Assembly (NCBI GenBank): GCA_964472395.1
Contig: CAYYMM010000004.1
Span: 1-64,000 of the forward strand
Reading direction: 5' to 3'
DNA from: CALFER01 sp964472395
GTDB taxonomy: Bacteria; CSSED10-310; CALFER01
Length of the DNA stretch: 64,000 nucleotides
Numbering within the stretch: the stretch's first letter is position 1; every line of letters starts with the position of its first letter. The notes under the pieces are model-generated. The model saw only the letters and a program-made list of their open reading frames with translations, did no database searches and was not told where the DNA came from. Of the stretch, positions 53,901-61,468 are shown piece after piece. The translations under genes and the position numbers were made by a program.

Positions 53901-54122
53901 ATCCGAAGTGAAGACGTAGTCCAGATACTGGATCCGGATGCGCGCCAACTCCGGATACTGATACCCGTGCGGAATGATACCCGTGATTTTCACGAAAATA
54001 TCTTCAAGCGGCGCATCGGAACAACTGAGCGCTTCTTCGATTTCGTAGAGACAGTTGAGTTCCTTCGCGCGCTCCCTGAGTTCCCGAATGATATCGTCGA
54101 ACGGTTGTGCCTGGATGTTCAT
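50940..54122 (-). CDS. PEP/pyruvate-binding (PPDK_N) protein with N-terminal sensor-like region and C-terminal nucleotidyltransferase domain
   Basis: 1060 aa. Residues 1-150 look like a GAF/PAS-type sensor (LNCLYEIEEALSCSDAPLEDIF... KEERRLITTIAERI), 150-330 are helical. About 345-880 is a PPDK N-terminal-type domain: GKLGGKSAGLFLASRVL, RPLVVRSSSLLEDS (ATP-grasp), FSGKYKSLFVANQG, GIMIQEVVGKR, LLQCRPQS. GPGRWGSRGDIKLGV is shared with the two paralogues nearby. The PEP-utiliser His domain and the TIM barrel are absent, so it cannot be a complete PEP synthase. About 960-1040 has YIFGSTKNATAGPGSDIDLLVHF (GS-x-D-x-D), a minimal nucleotidyltransferase. Nucleotide-dependent regulatory or transfer activity is plausible. 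Confidence 0.85.
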   Translation of the reverse strand: MNIQAQPFDDIIRELRERAKELNCLYEIEEALSCSDAPLEDIFVKITGIIPHGYQYPELARIRIQYLDYVFTSDDFLQTEWVQKAELVVLEKPIGSIEVFYTRELPNEAEGPFLKEERRLITTIAERISHTIFHRRQREVYREFESSKQDLAKRSRGEWRVILNLLRSTDQNLFMLVSRKMANHLCWSGIEEAAQLLVAFGEEHSRGRRGELSEDQNRPSQRKTMENIMALSNEIFRIAEQYLSDSDILSYIQKWVQEDKSSFLVKAAESFSSSLSEIVEALTRYHYHEPELAPSTKIGLNVALIRRFFFDRLDFINTAKRYIEVNDFFDLVHRIIHPSDSHGKLGGKSAGLFLASRVLQKATEHAEILSNLRVPKTWYITSDGIINFMHYNNLEEVIEQKYKEIDQVRLEYPQIIQVFKNSHFPPEIVKGLSMALDDFEDRPLVVRSSSLLEDSLGTAFSGKYKSLFVANQGTKMERLDALMDAIAEVYASVFGPDPIQYRAERGLLDFHEEMGIMIQEVVGKRIGDYFLPTFAGVAFSNNEFRWSPRIKRDDGLIRLVPGLGTRAVDRVSDDYPILLAPGQPGLRVNQTVEEMVRYSPQKIDVINMKTNTFETVGIVDLLREHGNEYPNVEKIVSIHEEGRVHRPSGMGINFQQDDMIVTFDGLIAGTRFVNQLHTIIKHLQEKLQYPVDLEFASDGKYFYLLQCRPQSYAHGTVAVPIPKDIATDRILFTATKYISNGKVPDVTHIVYVDPQKYSEISDLDELRNIGRAVARLNKILPKRQFILMGPGRWGSRGDIKLGVSVTYSDFNNTSVLIEIARKKGNYVPELSFGTHFFQDLVEASIRYLPLYPDDEGVVFNERFLTRMPSIFPEIAPEFAQLGDAVRVIDVPRVMEGLVLKVLMNGDLGEAIGYLGQPSATTEVSAERLQVADQAPEDYWTWRLRMAEQIAANTDPTKFGVKAMYIFGSTKNATAGPGSDIDLLVHFDGTDAQRDQLLIWLDGWSHCLAEMNYLRSGYNVDGLLDVHIVTDDDIRRKTSYAVKIGAVTDPAKPLVVGKPRR

Positions 54123-55864
54123 TTCAGAATAACACCTTTTCCCTGCCGGCCATCCACTTTAACCGTGAGGGGCCGGGCGAGCCGGACATGGCGGACGAAT
54201 TGCATCGATTCAACGCATTCCTGTGCTGCCAGCCAATCCCAATCCACCCGGAATTCACCGGCATGCGGAATCGAAAAGTAGCTGACCTGGAAACTGATCA
54301 GATTGTGAAAAAAATGCGACCCCTGACTCAGGTCGACATACATCTCGGGCAACGTACACTCCAGAATCACCTTCGCCCCCGCAATCTGACTCCAGTTCAC
54401 CGGGATTCCGAGCCACGGATCCGAACTGCCCCACCGCCCGAACCCGATCAGCACATACGGCGTTCTGGACTGGACCATATTCAAATTGAGGCGCTCGATT
54501 TCCGTCGCGATCGCTCGCGTGTCCTTTTTGTCGAAAACGATCGGGTCGACATAGATCACGTCCCGGATCGTGTCGACGATGCCATTCCCGAGCACGCTGT
54601 GGGTGGCGGTCAGAGTGTCGGGACCGGTCAGTTCCTCATCCGGAATGTCGACCTGAACATGCGACACGACCATCGGGCGGACCTGCAGGAATCCGAATTG
54701 GGCGGCGAGGCGCGGCGTTTCCGTCAGCGTCACCGCAAACTCGATCTCGACATCCGTCCCCAGCGCTTCGACACCGAGTTTGATGAGCGATTTCAAAACC
54801 TCGTTCAGTGGAAGAACCTCGTAATCCAGAATGGGAGCGAACGTGAGCGCTTTCGGGCCGGGATAATCGGCGCCCGGGTTGAGGCGATCCGAGGCTGCGT
54901 CGTAGGTGGACACGAGATGGGTGAGGGTGTCGTCGTAATCGGCATCGGTCAACGTGCCCTCGACCAGATACTCCTCCTCGTTGGTCGGATCGTATTCCGG
55001 CGGTTTACCCATGTTCACCGCCCAGAATCGCGTCTGCGTCATCTTCAGCAGCGCCTGGCTCGATGCAACCGGCGGTTTCGCCCGGGGAAACGCCGGCGAG
55101 AAAAACCAATCCAAACCGCCATCGACGATGGTCTTGCCGAGGCCGAGTGCGAGATGGACGACGCCGTCTTCAGCTTTGGCGTTGCCGGTCGGGTAATAAT
55201 TGAACGATCGGGCCACTCCTGAAAGATGCGGATAGAATCGATCACCGTGCCGTTGTCCGACGACTTCCTGAATGATCACCGCCATTTTTTCGTCTTCGGT
55301 ACGGTGCTCCGTCGCAGCGATGTATTCCTTCGCAGCCTTGAAGAACGTCGATGCCCAGACAAACTTGACCGCCTCGGTGAGCTTCCGAAACCGGCTGTCG
55401 GCGTCGGGCTGGTTGTTCGGGATCATTTTCGTCGCATAGATGCCCGCAAACGGCTCGAACATGGCGTCTTCGAGCAAACTGGAGGAGCGTATGGCAAGCG
55501 GAGTGTTGATCGTCGCGATCAGGGCACGGAGATCGCCCGTGAGTTCGGGCGGGAGGGATGCGCGTTGAAAGGCATTGGCAATGTACGCATCCGATGCATC
55601 GGAAAGAGCCAGTTCACGCAGATCGTTCATCTGCATGAACTGGTCGAAATAATCGGTCGCGATCACCGTCATCACGGGAATGCTGACGCTAAATCGCGGG
55701 AAACGGCTGTGTTCAAAGCGATTTCGAGTGAAGTCGTGAATGAACGCCAGGCCGTGGGCTTTGCCGCCCAGCGACCCGGAACCCATTACCGTGATCCGTT
55801 CTGTCGAATCGAAAAATTCGCGTTTGAATTCAGGAAGACTGGTATGGTTCAGGCCGCCGGGCAT
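54119..55864 (-). CDS. PEP/pyruvate-binding (PPDK_N) domain protein
   Basis: 581 aa; its stop overlaps the start of the 1060-aa gene (ATGA), so both are translated together. It consists of the PPDK_N-like domain only: GSGSLGGKAHGLAFIHDF, TPLAIRSSSLLEDAMFEPFAG, EKMAVIIQEVVGQRHGDRFYP, GFLQVRPM, then IGFGRWGSSDPWLGIPVNWSQI and QGSHFFHNL. The catalytic His domain is missing. It probably works as a complex with the downstream protein. Glutamate dehydrogenase lies 29 bases upstream on the same strand. Confidence 0.85.
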   Translation of the reverse strand: MPGGLNHTSLPEFKREFFDSTERITVMGSGSLGGKAHGLAFIHDFTRNRFEHSRFPRFSVSIPVMTVIATDYFDQFMQMNDLRELALSDASDAYIANAFQRASLPPELTGDLRALIATINTPLAIRSSSLLEDAMFEPFAGIYATKMIPNNQPDADSRFRKLTEAVKFVWASTFFKAAKEYIAATEHRTEDEKMAVIIQEVVGQRHGDRFYPHLSGVARSFNYYPTGNAKAEDGVVHLALGLGKTIVDGGLDWFFSPAFPRAKPPVASSQALLKMTQTRFWAVNMGKPPEYDPTNEEEYLVEGTLTDADYDDTLTHLVSTYDAASDRLNPGADYPGPKALTFAPILDYEVLPLNEVLKSLIKLGVEALGTDVEIEFAVTLTETPRLAAQFGFLQVRPMVVSHVQVDIPDEELTGPDTLTATHSVLGNGIVDTIRDVIYVDPIVFDKKDTRAIATEIERLNLNMVQSRTPYVLIGFGRWGSSDPWLGIPVNWSQIAGAKVILECTLPEMYVDLSQGSHFFHNLISFQVSYFSIPHAGEFRVDWDWLAAQECVESMQFVRHVRLARPLTVKVDGRQGKGVILK

Positions 55865-55893
55865 TTTGAATCTGCTTTCAGCGGGTCAGGAGA

Positions 55894-57180
55894 TCAAACC
55901 CAGCCGCGGGACTTCGCCGCTTTTGCCACACGGTCGATCGCGATCATGTAGGCCGCGTCGCGCATGTAAATCTTCTTGCGGCGTGCGAGTTCACTGACGG
56001 CGAGGAATGCGGAGGTCATTTTCAGATCGAGTTTTCCGAGCACTTCGTCTTTTTCCCAGAAATAGTTCATGTTGCACTGAACCTGCTCGAAATAACTGCA
56101 TGTCACACCGCCGGCATTCGCGAGGAAATCCGGGATCACGAAAACACCGCGTTCAAAGAGCACTTTGTCGGCTTCGATCGTCGTCGGACCATTCGCGCCT
56201 TCCGCCATCAGCTTCACACGCGGGCTGATCTTGCCGACATTCCCGGCATTGACCTGATTTTCAAGCGCGCAGGGGAGGAGGATGTCGACATCCTGTTCGA
56301 TCCAGGCCGTGCCCGGGAGAATCTCGTAGCCGAGTTCCTTGGCTTTTTCCTTGTTGATGCCGCCGAACCGGTCGGTGATCTTGAGGAGTTCATCGAGATT
56401 GACACCGCTCATCTTGCGGAACGTGTAGGAGGTCTGGTCGTGCTGATCCCAGCAGGATACGCAGATGACCTTGCCGCCCATCCGGGTGTAGAGCTGAATC
56501 GCATACTGAGCGACGTTGCCGAATCCCTGAACGCTCGCAATGGTGTCCTGCGGCTTTATGTTCATTTCCTTCAGGGCTTCGCGAACGGTATAGATCAAAC
56601 CGTACCCGGTGGCTTCGGTGCGTCCGAGTGATCCGCCCATGCCGACCGGTTTGCCGGTAATGAATCCGGGATACCGATTGCCGTGAATCGCTTCAAATTC
56701 ATCGAGCATCCAGAGCATGTGCTGGGGATTGGTCATGACATCGGGGGCCGGAACATCGGACAACGGGCCGACGTTTTTCGCGAGCTGGCGGACCCAGCCG
56801 CGGCACAGCCGTTCCTGTTCGTGATCACTGAGGTTGTGCGGATCACAGATGACGCCGCCTTTGCCGCCGCCGAGGGGGATGTCGACCACGGAGCATTTCC
56901 AGGTCATCCACATCGAGAGCGCGCGAACGGTGTCGATCGTTTCCTGCGGGTGGAACCGGATACCGCCCTTGCACGGTCCGCGAGCGTCGTTGTGCTGAAC
57001 GCGGAAGCCGCGGAAAACTTTTACCGTGCCGTCCTCCATCCGGACCGGAATACTGAAGTGGTATTCGCGGAGCGGATTGCGGAGGAGGTCACGGGTGGCG
57101 GTGTCCAGATTCAACTGTTCCGCAACATTATCGAACTGAGCCTGTGCTGTTTCAAATGGGTTGTACGACTTGTGATTCAT
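55894..57180 (-). CDS. gdhA: Glutamate dehydrogenase
   Basis: 428 aa from ATG 57180 (site AAGGAGA). The substrate-binding and catalytic segments are complete: GPCKGGIRFHP, MTWKCSVVDIPLGGGKGG, PAPDVMTNPQHMLWMLDEF, then the Rossmann part ASVQGFGNVAQYAIQLY and LPCALENQVN, AEGANGPTTIEAD. It interconverts glutamate with 2-oxoglutarate and ammonium using NAD(P). The length fits the hexameric 420-450-residue class. It seems to be the first gene of a unit with the two PPDK_N proteins, linking nitrogen and PEP/pyruvate status. Confidence 0.96.
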   Translation of the reverse strand: MNHKSYNPFETAQAQFDNVAEQLNLDTATRDLLRNPLREYHFSIPVRMEDGTVKVFRGFRVQHNDARGPCKGGIRFHPQETIDTVRALSMWMTWKCSVVDIPLGGGKGGVICDPHNLSDHEQERLCRGWVRQLAKNVGPLSDVPAPDVMTNPQHMLWMLDEFEAIHGNRYPGFITGKPVGMGGSLGRTEATGYGLIYTVREALKEMNIKPQDTIASVQGFGNVAQYAIQLYTRMGGKVICVSCWDQHDQTSYTFRKMSGVNLDELLKITDRFGGINKEKAKELGYEILPGTAWIEQDVDILLPCALENQVNAGNVGKISPRVKLMAEGANGPTTIEADKVLFERGVFVIPDFLANAGGVTCSYFEQVQCNMNYFWEKDEVLGKLDLKMTSAFLAVSELARRKKIYMRDAAYMIAIDRVAKAAKSRGWV

Positions 57181-57344
57181 AAAAATCTCCTTGGATAAAG
57201 TAAAATCCGGCTCGTGATACACCACGAGCCGAACAGGAACAAAAACCCTGTGCCGGATTCTACCTCGGAAATTCGGTTTGTCAACCCAGGGGCCAGAACC
57301 GATGACAAGCTCACAGCATCAGTAATGTCCCCTTTAAATACGGA

Positions 57345-57366
57345 ACCCCGGTTCGCGAACCGGGGT
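57345..57366. terminator. Perfect palindrome between gdhA and the 57396 gene
   Basis: ACCCCGGTTCG and its exact inverted complement, sharing the TTCGCGAA core with the palindromes at 49287 and 50886. It lies after the stop of the minus-strand gene at 57396; the following bases (TCCGTATTTAAAG) include a short T stretch. Confidence 0.55.
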
Positions 57367-57395
57367 CCAATATGAAAACAACAACCTTATGAGGA

Positions 57396-58349
57396 TTACA
57401 GATTGGAAACAAACTCTCCGCGAGTCTTCGGATCATCCGCTTTTTGATCCTTGATCCGCTGCAGATCCTTGAATGCAATTTGCATGACAAGCCGGGAAGT
57501 CCCATATTTCTCCGCAAACTGATCCTCTTTCACTTCGAATGCCACAATGACCCGTTCCTTGGCGTCAAGCCCTTTGATTTTCGGCGTTAACTCCATCAAT
57601 TTTGCAATAATCTCACCCTTGAATTCCTTGATGTGCATGTCCATCTCTTCAAGGCGCTTGGCTTCCTCTTTCTTCATCTCGGCCGACTTCTCGATTCGGA
57701 TGACCTTGACATCCTTCCCGGCTTCCGCTTGGGCCTCTTTGACCGCCTCTTTTGCCTCTTTAACCGCTTCTTCCGCTTCTTTCTTCGCTTCCGCAGCTTC
57801 CTTCATCACTTCTTCCTGCTCCGCCTTTATCTCACCATCACTCTTGGATCCCTTCCCAAGCTCGGCCAGTTCGGACAACTCCGAGAGTTCCGCGAGTCCC
57901 TTGAAGTCGATTCCCAATTTGGCCAGCTGCGGATCATCGGCCAACTTCGACAACTCGGACAATTTCGACAGTTTGGATAACTCGGACAGTTTCGACAGAT
58001 CCGCGTTCGATCCGTCATTCGTAATGATCATCGGAATCTGCATGCCTTCCAGATTGATCGTGAACTCCTCATCGTTCGGACCCATAATCCTTTTCATCGT
58101 CTGAATCCGCCCGCCGGTTGCGGTCATCGAAATTTTGCCCATGAATACCATTCCGACATCCGCCGCATACAGGCTCGTGACCTTGTCGATCGGATTGACA
58201 TACACATGCGCCGTGTCGATCAACAAGGTGTCCAATCCTTCGGCGATCTCAGAGAGACATTTCTCCGCGGCAGGCGGCTCAACCGCCGGAACACTCGTGC
58301 ACACCAGAACACTCAGTATCATACTTGCAAGTTTCATATATCTGATCAT
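57396..58349 (-). CDS. Exported protein with Leu-Ser-Lys/Glu repeats and coiled coil
   Basis: 317 aa (site GGAGG, ATG 58349). A signal peptide (MKLASMILSVLVCTSVPAVE) is followed by a region that resembles outer-membrane lipoprotein-sorting-like or DUF2092 proteins (LDTLLIDTAHVYVNPIDKVTSLYAADVGMVFMGKI). Residues about 118-170 repeat LSKLSE/LSELSK at three-residue period. An Ala/Glu/Lys coiled coil (EAKKEAEEAVKEAKEAVKEA) occupies about 185-215. The end (VIVAFEVKEDQFAEKYGTSRLVMQIAF) is globular. Function unknown; the low-complexity middle is unusual. Confidence 0.75.
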   Translation of the reverse strand: MIRYMKLASMILSVLVCTSVPAVEPPAAEKCLSEIAEGLDTLLIDTAHVYVNPIDKVTSLYAADVGMVFMGKISMTATGGRIQTMKRIMGPNDEEFTINLEGMQIPMIITNDGSNADLSKLSELSKLSKLSELSKLADDPQLAKLGIDFKGLAELSELSELAELGKGSKSDGEIKAEQEEVMKEAAEAKKEAEEAVKEAKEAVKEAQAEAGKDVKVIRIEKSAEMKKEEAKRLEEMDMHIKEFKGEIIAKLMELTPKIKGLDAKERVIVAFEVKEDQFAEKYGTSRLVMQIAFKDLQRIKDQKADDPKTRGEFVSNL

Positions 58350-58596
58350 CGTCGTGATCCTCCTACCCGATTTTACGTTTCTAAAAGCCCAGAAGTTTCA
58401 ACAAGCATCCCACATCATTCTCGCATGAAATGAATCAAGTCACTGCGCACAGCATGCTACGGTTGTCGACCGGATGCAACCCGGGCGGCAGAACTTCGTT
58501 TTGACGCAAGCGCGGGAGAGGGACCGGATGCCGGGAGTAAAGGATGCACGAATTTCGCGGATTTTATACCCTTATAAGCAGAAGGGAGGGTTCGAT

Positions 58597-61461
58597 ATGA
58601 AAACTCAAGAGACTCCTCGAAAAATGGAAACATGCGGCTCCATGGTCGCCGGCAGTCTGTTCATTCTGCTGCTCGCCATGTTCGCACTCTGGCCCTTCAT
58701 CGAACCCTTTCCTCCTTCGACCAACGCTATCGACGACTCAAACGAAGTCACAACAGATGCCGGAATTCGTAACATCCACAGTTTCAGTTGCGACACCGTC
58801 ACGGGTAGCGAGCCGTTTTTCCGGTCACCCTCCCTCGGGCTGACATGGGAAGCACCTTCCGTGTTCACTGCATTCAAGATCGAGATAGCTCGGGATGAAG
58901 CATTTCATGAACCCATCGCTGATCTTATCGCCCGTGGAACATCCTGTAGGATTCCGGCGGATATTCTAAAGAACCAATCCACACTCTTCTACCGGATCCG
59001 CGCGAGACTTTCCGATGATTCTTTCTCTGATCCCTCCGAAACCAGCATGATTGCATGGGATCGACGGATGACGGGTTTTCGCATCATTTCCCCGGGAGAC
59101 CATCCGCTGGGAAAATCCGAGGCATCGGTATCAGTCCGCGATGCCTCCGGCCGAGTGCATCTCGCGCTGCCGCGTCTGTATGGTGATTCGGGCCGGCGTG
59201 AAGCAATCTGGCTGACATCGGACGACGACGGACTCAACTGGACGCAAAGGGGCATGATCAGCCTCCCGGATGACACGTTCGCCGGCCCGGTATCACTCGC
59301 GCTTTCCAGCGATGGACACACTCTCGCAGCAGGGTACATCCGATCGAGTCTCATGGAGATGCCCAGGCAGGTCGTGATCTGCTCATGTGATCTGACAGTT
59401 CCCGAACCTGAATTCTCAAACCATTATGCCTTCGAGGGAAGTCGTGGATTGTCCTGGAGACGCCCGTTTCTGGCATACGACTCGACGAATGTCCTCCATG
59501 CATGCTGGGAGAATGAAAACACGTCCGGACACCTGCACGCTGCTCCCGAAATCGTCTATTCCAATACCGCATCCGGACAATGGTCCGATCCCATCCCATT
59601 AACTGAGTCTGATTCCGGAGGCGGTGCGCATATCGCAGCATCCGGAAACCAGGTGCTCGTCATGTGGGAAGGCGGGCGGTATCGGATCAGCCCGGACGGA
59701 GGAAAATCCTGGAATCCGCCGCTCGACACACGACCTGCCAGACTGCCTCACCCCGCTGATCGAGCCGATTCACTGAGATGGCGCGCATCGACATCGACTC
59801 GGATCCCGAACTCCGATCGAATCGCTGTCGCACTGATCGGGGAACATCGCACCGGACCGGATGATAGCAGCTGGACACGGTACTTCGATTGGACCGAGAT
59901 CTGGACTGTCGAACTGGATGATGACGGGATGTGGACCGAGCCGGAACTTGCAGTCAAAGTGAGTCTGAATGCAACCGAAGGGCTGTTGCCGGATGAAAAC
60001 ACCCCGGTGCATTTCACCGAACGCCCGGATATTTCGGCCGATCGGAATGGCACATTATATCTGGTCTGGGACGAAACAACCGGCATCGGATCAGACCGGT
60101 ATTCCTGGATTCGAACCGCTTATCTTTCACACAAACCCAAAGACGGCCGATGGGCCAAGCCGCGACCACTTCCCGCGCCATCCGGACTCAACAGTATGAA
60201 ACCTCTGCTCGGGGAAGCCGGCTCGCAGGTCGGCTGCGACCTCGTCTGGTTTGCTGCCGAGACATTTCAGGACGCGTTCCGTCCGGTCCGCAGAAACACC
60301 TGCCCGCCTCTGGCCGGTGTGATGTTCGCCACAGATGACGACCTGGATCCGATCGAGTCGCAATCGATCAGGCTGGAGACTCCGATTGAGGTGCCGATCG
60401 TCAGTGATGCAGCAGCAAGAATCGAGTCTTTCCCGCGCGTTCACCTGCCGGAACCGGCGATGTCAAGTAACGCTCCGACCGGATATGAATCACCGACCCC
60501 GACACGTACCCGCACTCCGACTCGAACCCCCACCCGAACACAGACACCGATCTTCACTCCAACACCCACCCCATCTCCGACCATCACTCCCACTCCCCGT
60601 ACATCGATTCTCCAGTTCACACCCGACGCGGATGCCCACATCGCAAGTTACATGCCCACGACCAATTTCGGGTCCAAGACCAAACTCGATGTTTTTGGTG
60701 CTCCCGAAACTTTATCGCATGCTCTCATACGCTTCCCTCTGACATCCATACCCCGCGATAATCAGATAATCGCGGCGGAACTCGAACTGACGTTTTCAAG
60801 CGCCACTGTCCCCGCACAGATCGCTCTGTTTGAAGTGACTTCTTTCTGGAGTGAATCCACCGTAACCTGGCACTCGCAACCATCCATATCAGCACAGGCC
60901 TCCGTGATCGATGCAAACGACATTGTCGTGCGTATACCAGTAACGGAAATAGTGCGGGATTGGGTCGTGACTCCGGGACTGAATGCCGGATTCATGTTCA
61001 AGTTTCAATCCGGACTGGATCCCAAACAAAGAAAGATTATGAGCCGTGAAAGTGTGACGCCACCAAAACTGACCGTCTGGTATCTCCCCGGCGCATATCC
61101 CACACCGACGGAAAACATCTCAGTCGACGTTGTGTTGAATCAATCGACCTACTATGCCGGCGATCTTTTCATGCTGAGACTCCGGGCATATAACCGGTAC
61201 AGCTCGATCCGATCCGTCCGCACCTGGTTGGTCCTGGATGTATACGGCGAGCTGTTCTTCTGGCCGTCCTGGAGTAAAACTCCGGAGTACAACGTATGGG
61301 CACTCGCCTCAGAAGCATGGAAAGAGAAAGTGATTCTGAATTTCAATTGGCCGATCAACAGCGGAATCGCCGACGGTATCGTTTTCTGGGGATTGATTCA
61401 GGATCAGTACTCCGCCGACTACAGCCTCGATCAAGCGACATTCGGCTGGTATGCGCCCTGA
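58597..61461 (+). CDS. Large exported protein: Asp-box propeller, Thr/Pro linker, DNRLRE domain and shared C-terminal domain
   Basis: 954 aa from ATG 58597 (site GGGAGGG). A hydrophobic segment at about 18-38 (VAGSLFILLLAMFALWPFI) is a signal anchor. A fibronectin-like strand region is followed by a sialidase-type beta-propeller (about 130-600) with Asp boxes SDDDGLNW and SPDGGKSW. The Pro/Thr/Arg linker (PTPTRTRTPTRTPTRTQTP) leads to a DNRLRE domain (about 670-835: ADAHIASYMPTTNFGSKTKL, ALIRFPLTSIP). The shared C-terminal domain ends it (LVLDVYGELFFWPSW, FNWPINSGIADG, ATFGWYAP). Catalytic sialidase residues (RIP motif, Glu, Tyr) were not identified, so binding or another hydrolysis is possible. 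Confidence 0.85.
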   Translation: MKTQETPRKMETCGSMVAGSLFILLLAMFALWPFIEPFPPSTNAIDDSNEVTTDAGIRNIHSFSCDTVTGSEPFFRSPSLGLTWEAPSVFTAFKIEIARDEAFHEPIADLIARGTSCRIPADILKNQSTLFYRIRARLSDDSFSDPSETSMIAWDRRMTGFRIISPGDHPLGKSEASVSVRDASGRVHLALPRLYGDSGRREAIWLTSDDDGLNWTQRGMISLPDDTFAGPVSLALSSDGHTLAAGYIRSSLMEMPRQVVICSCDLTVPEPEFSNHYAFEGSRGLSWRRPFLAYDSTNVLHACWENENTSGHLHAAPEIVYSNTASGQWSDPIPLTESDSGGGAHIAASGNQVLVMWEGGRYRISPDGGKSWNPPLDTRPARLPHPADRADSLRWRASTSTRIPNSDRIAVALIGEHRTGPDDSSWTRYFDWTEIWTVELDDDGMWTEPELAVKVSLNATEGLLPDENTPVHFTERPDISADRNGTLYLVWDETTGIGSDRYSWIRTAYLSHKPKDGRWAKPRPLPAPSGLNSMKPLLGEAGSQVGCDLVWFAAETFQDAFRPVRRNTCPPLAGVMFATDDDLDPIESQSIRLETPIEVPIVSDAAARIESFPRVHLPEPAMSSNAPTGYESPTPTRTRTPTRTPTRTQTPIFTPTPTPSPTITPTPRTSILQFTPDADAHIASYMPTTNFGSKTKLDVFGAPETLSHALIRFPLTSIPRDNQIIAAELELTFSSATVPAQIALFEVTSFWSESTVTWHSQPSISAQASVIDANDIVVRIPVTEIVRDWVVTPGLNAGFMFKFQSGLDPKQRKIMSRESVTPPKLTVWYLPGAYPTPTENISVDVVLNQSTYYAGDLFMLRLRAYNRYSSIRSVRTWLVLDVYGELFFWPSWSKTPEYNVWALASEAWKEKVILNFNWPINSGIADGIVFWGLIQDQYSADYSLDQATFGWYAP

Positions 61462-61468
61462 TGCTCCG

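Noticed and set aside
54107..55222. A 371-aa open frame antisense to the PPDK_N gene, and similar long plus-strand frames at 51618-53510.
   Set aside because: Arg/His/Asp-rich composition typical of antisense frames; the minus-strand proteins have conserved motifs throughout.
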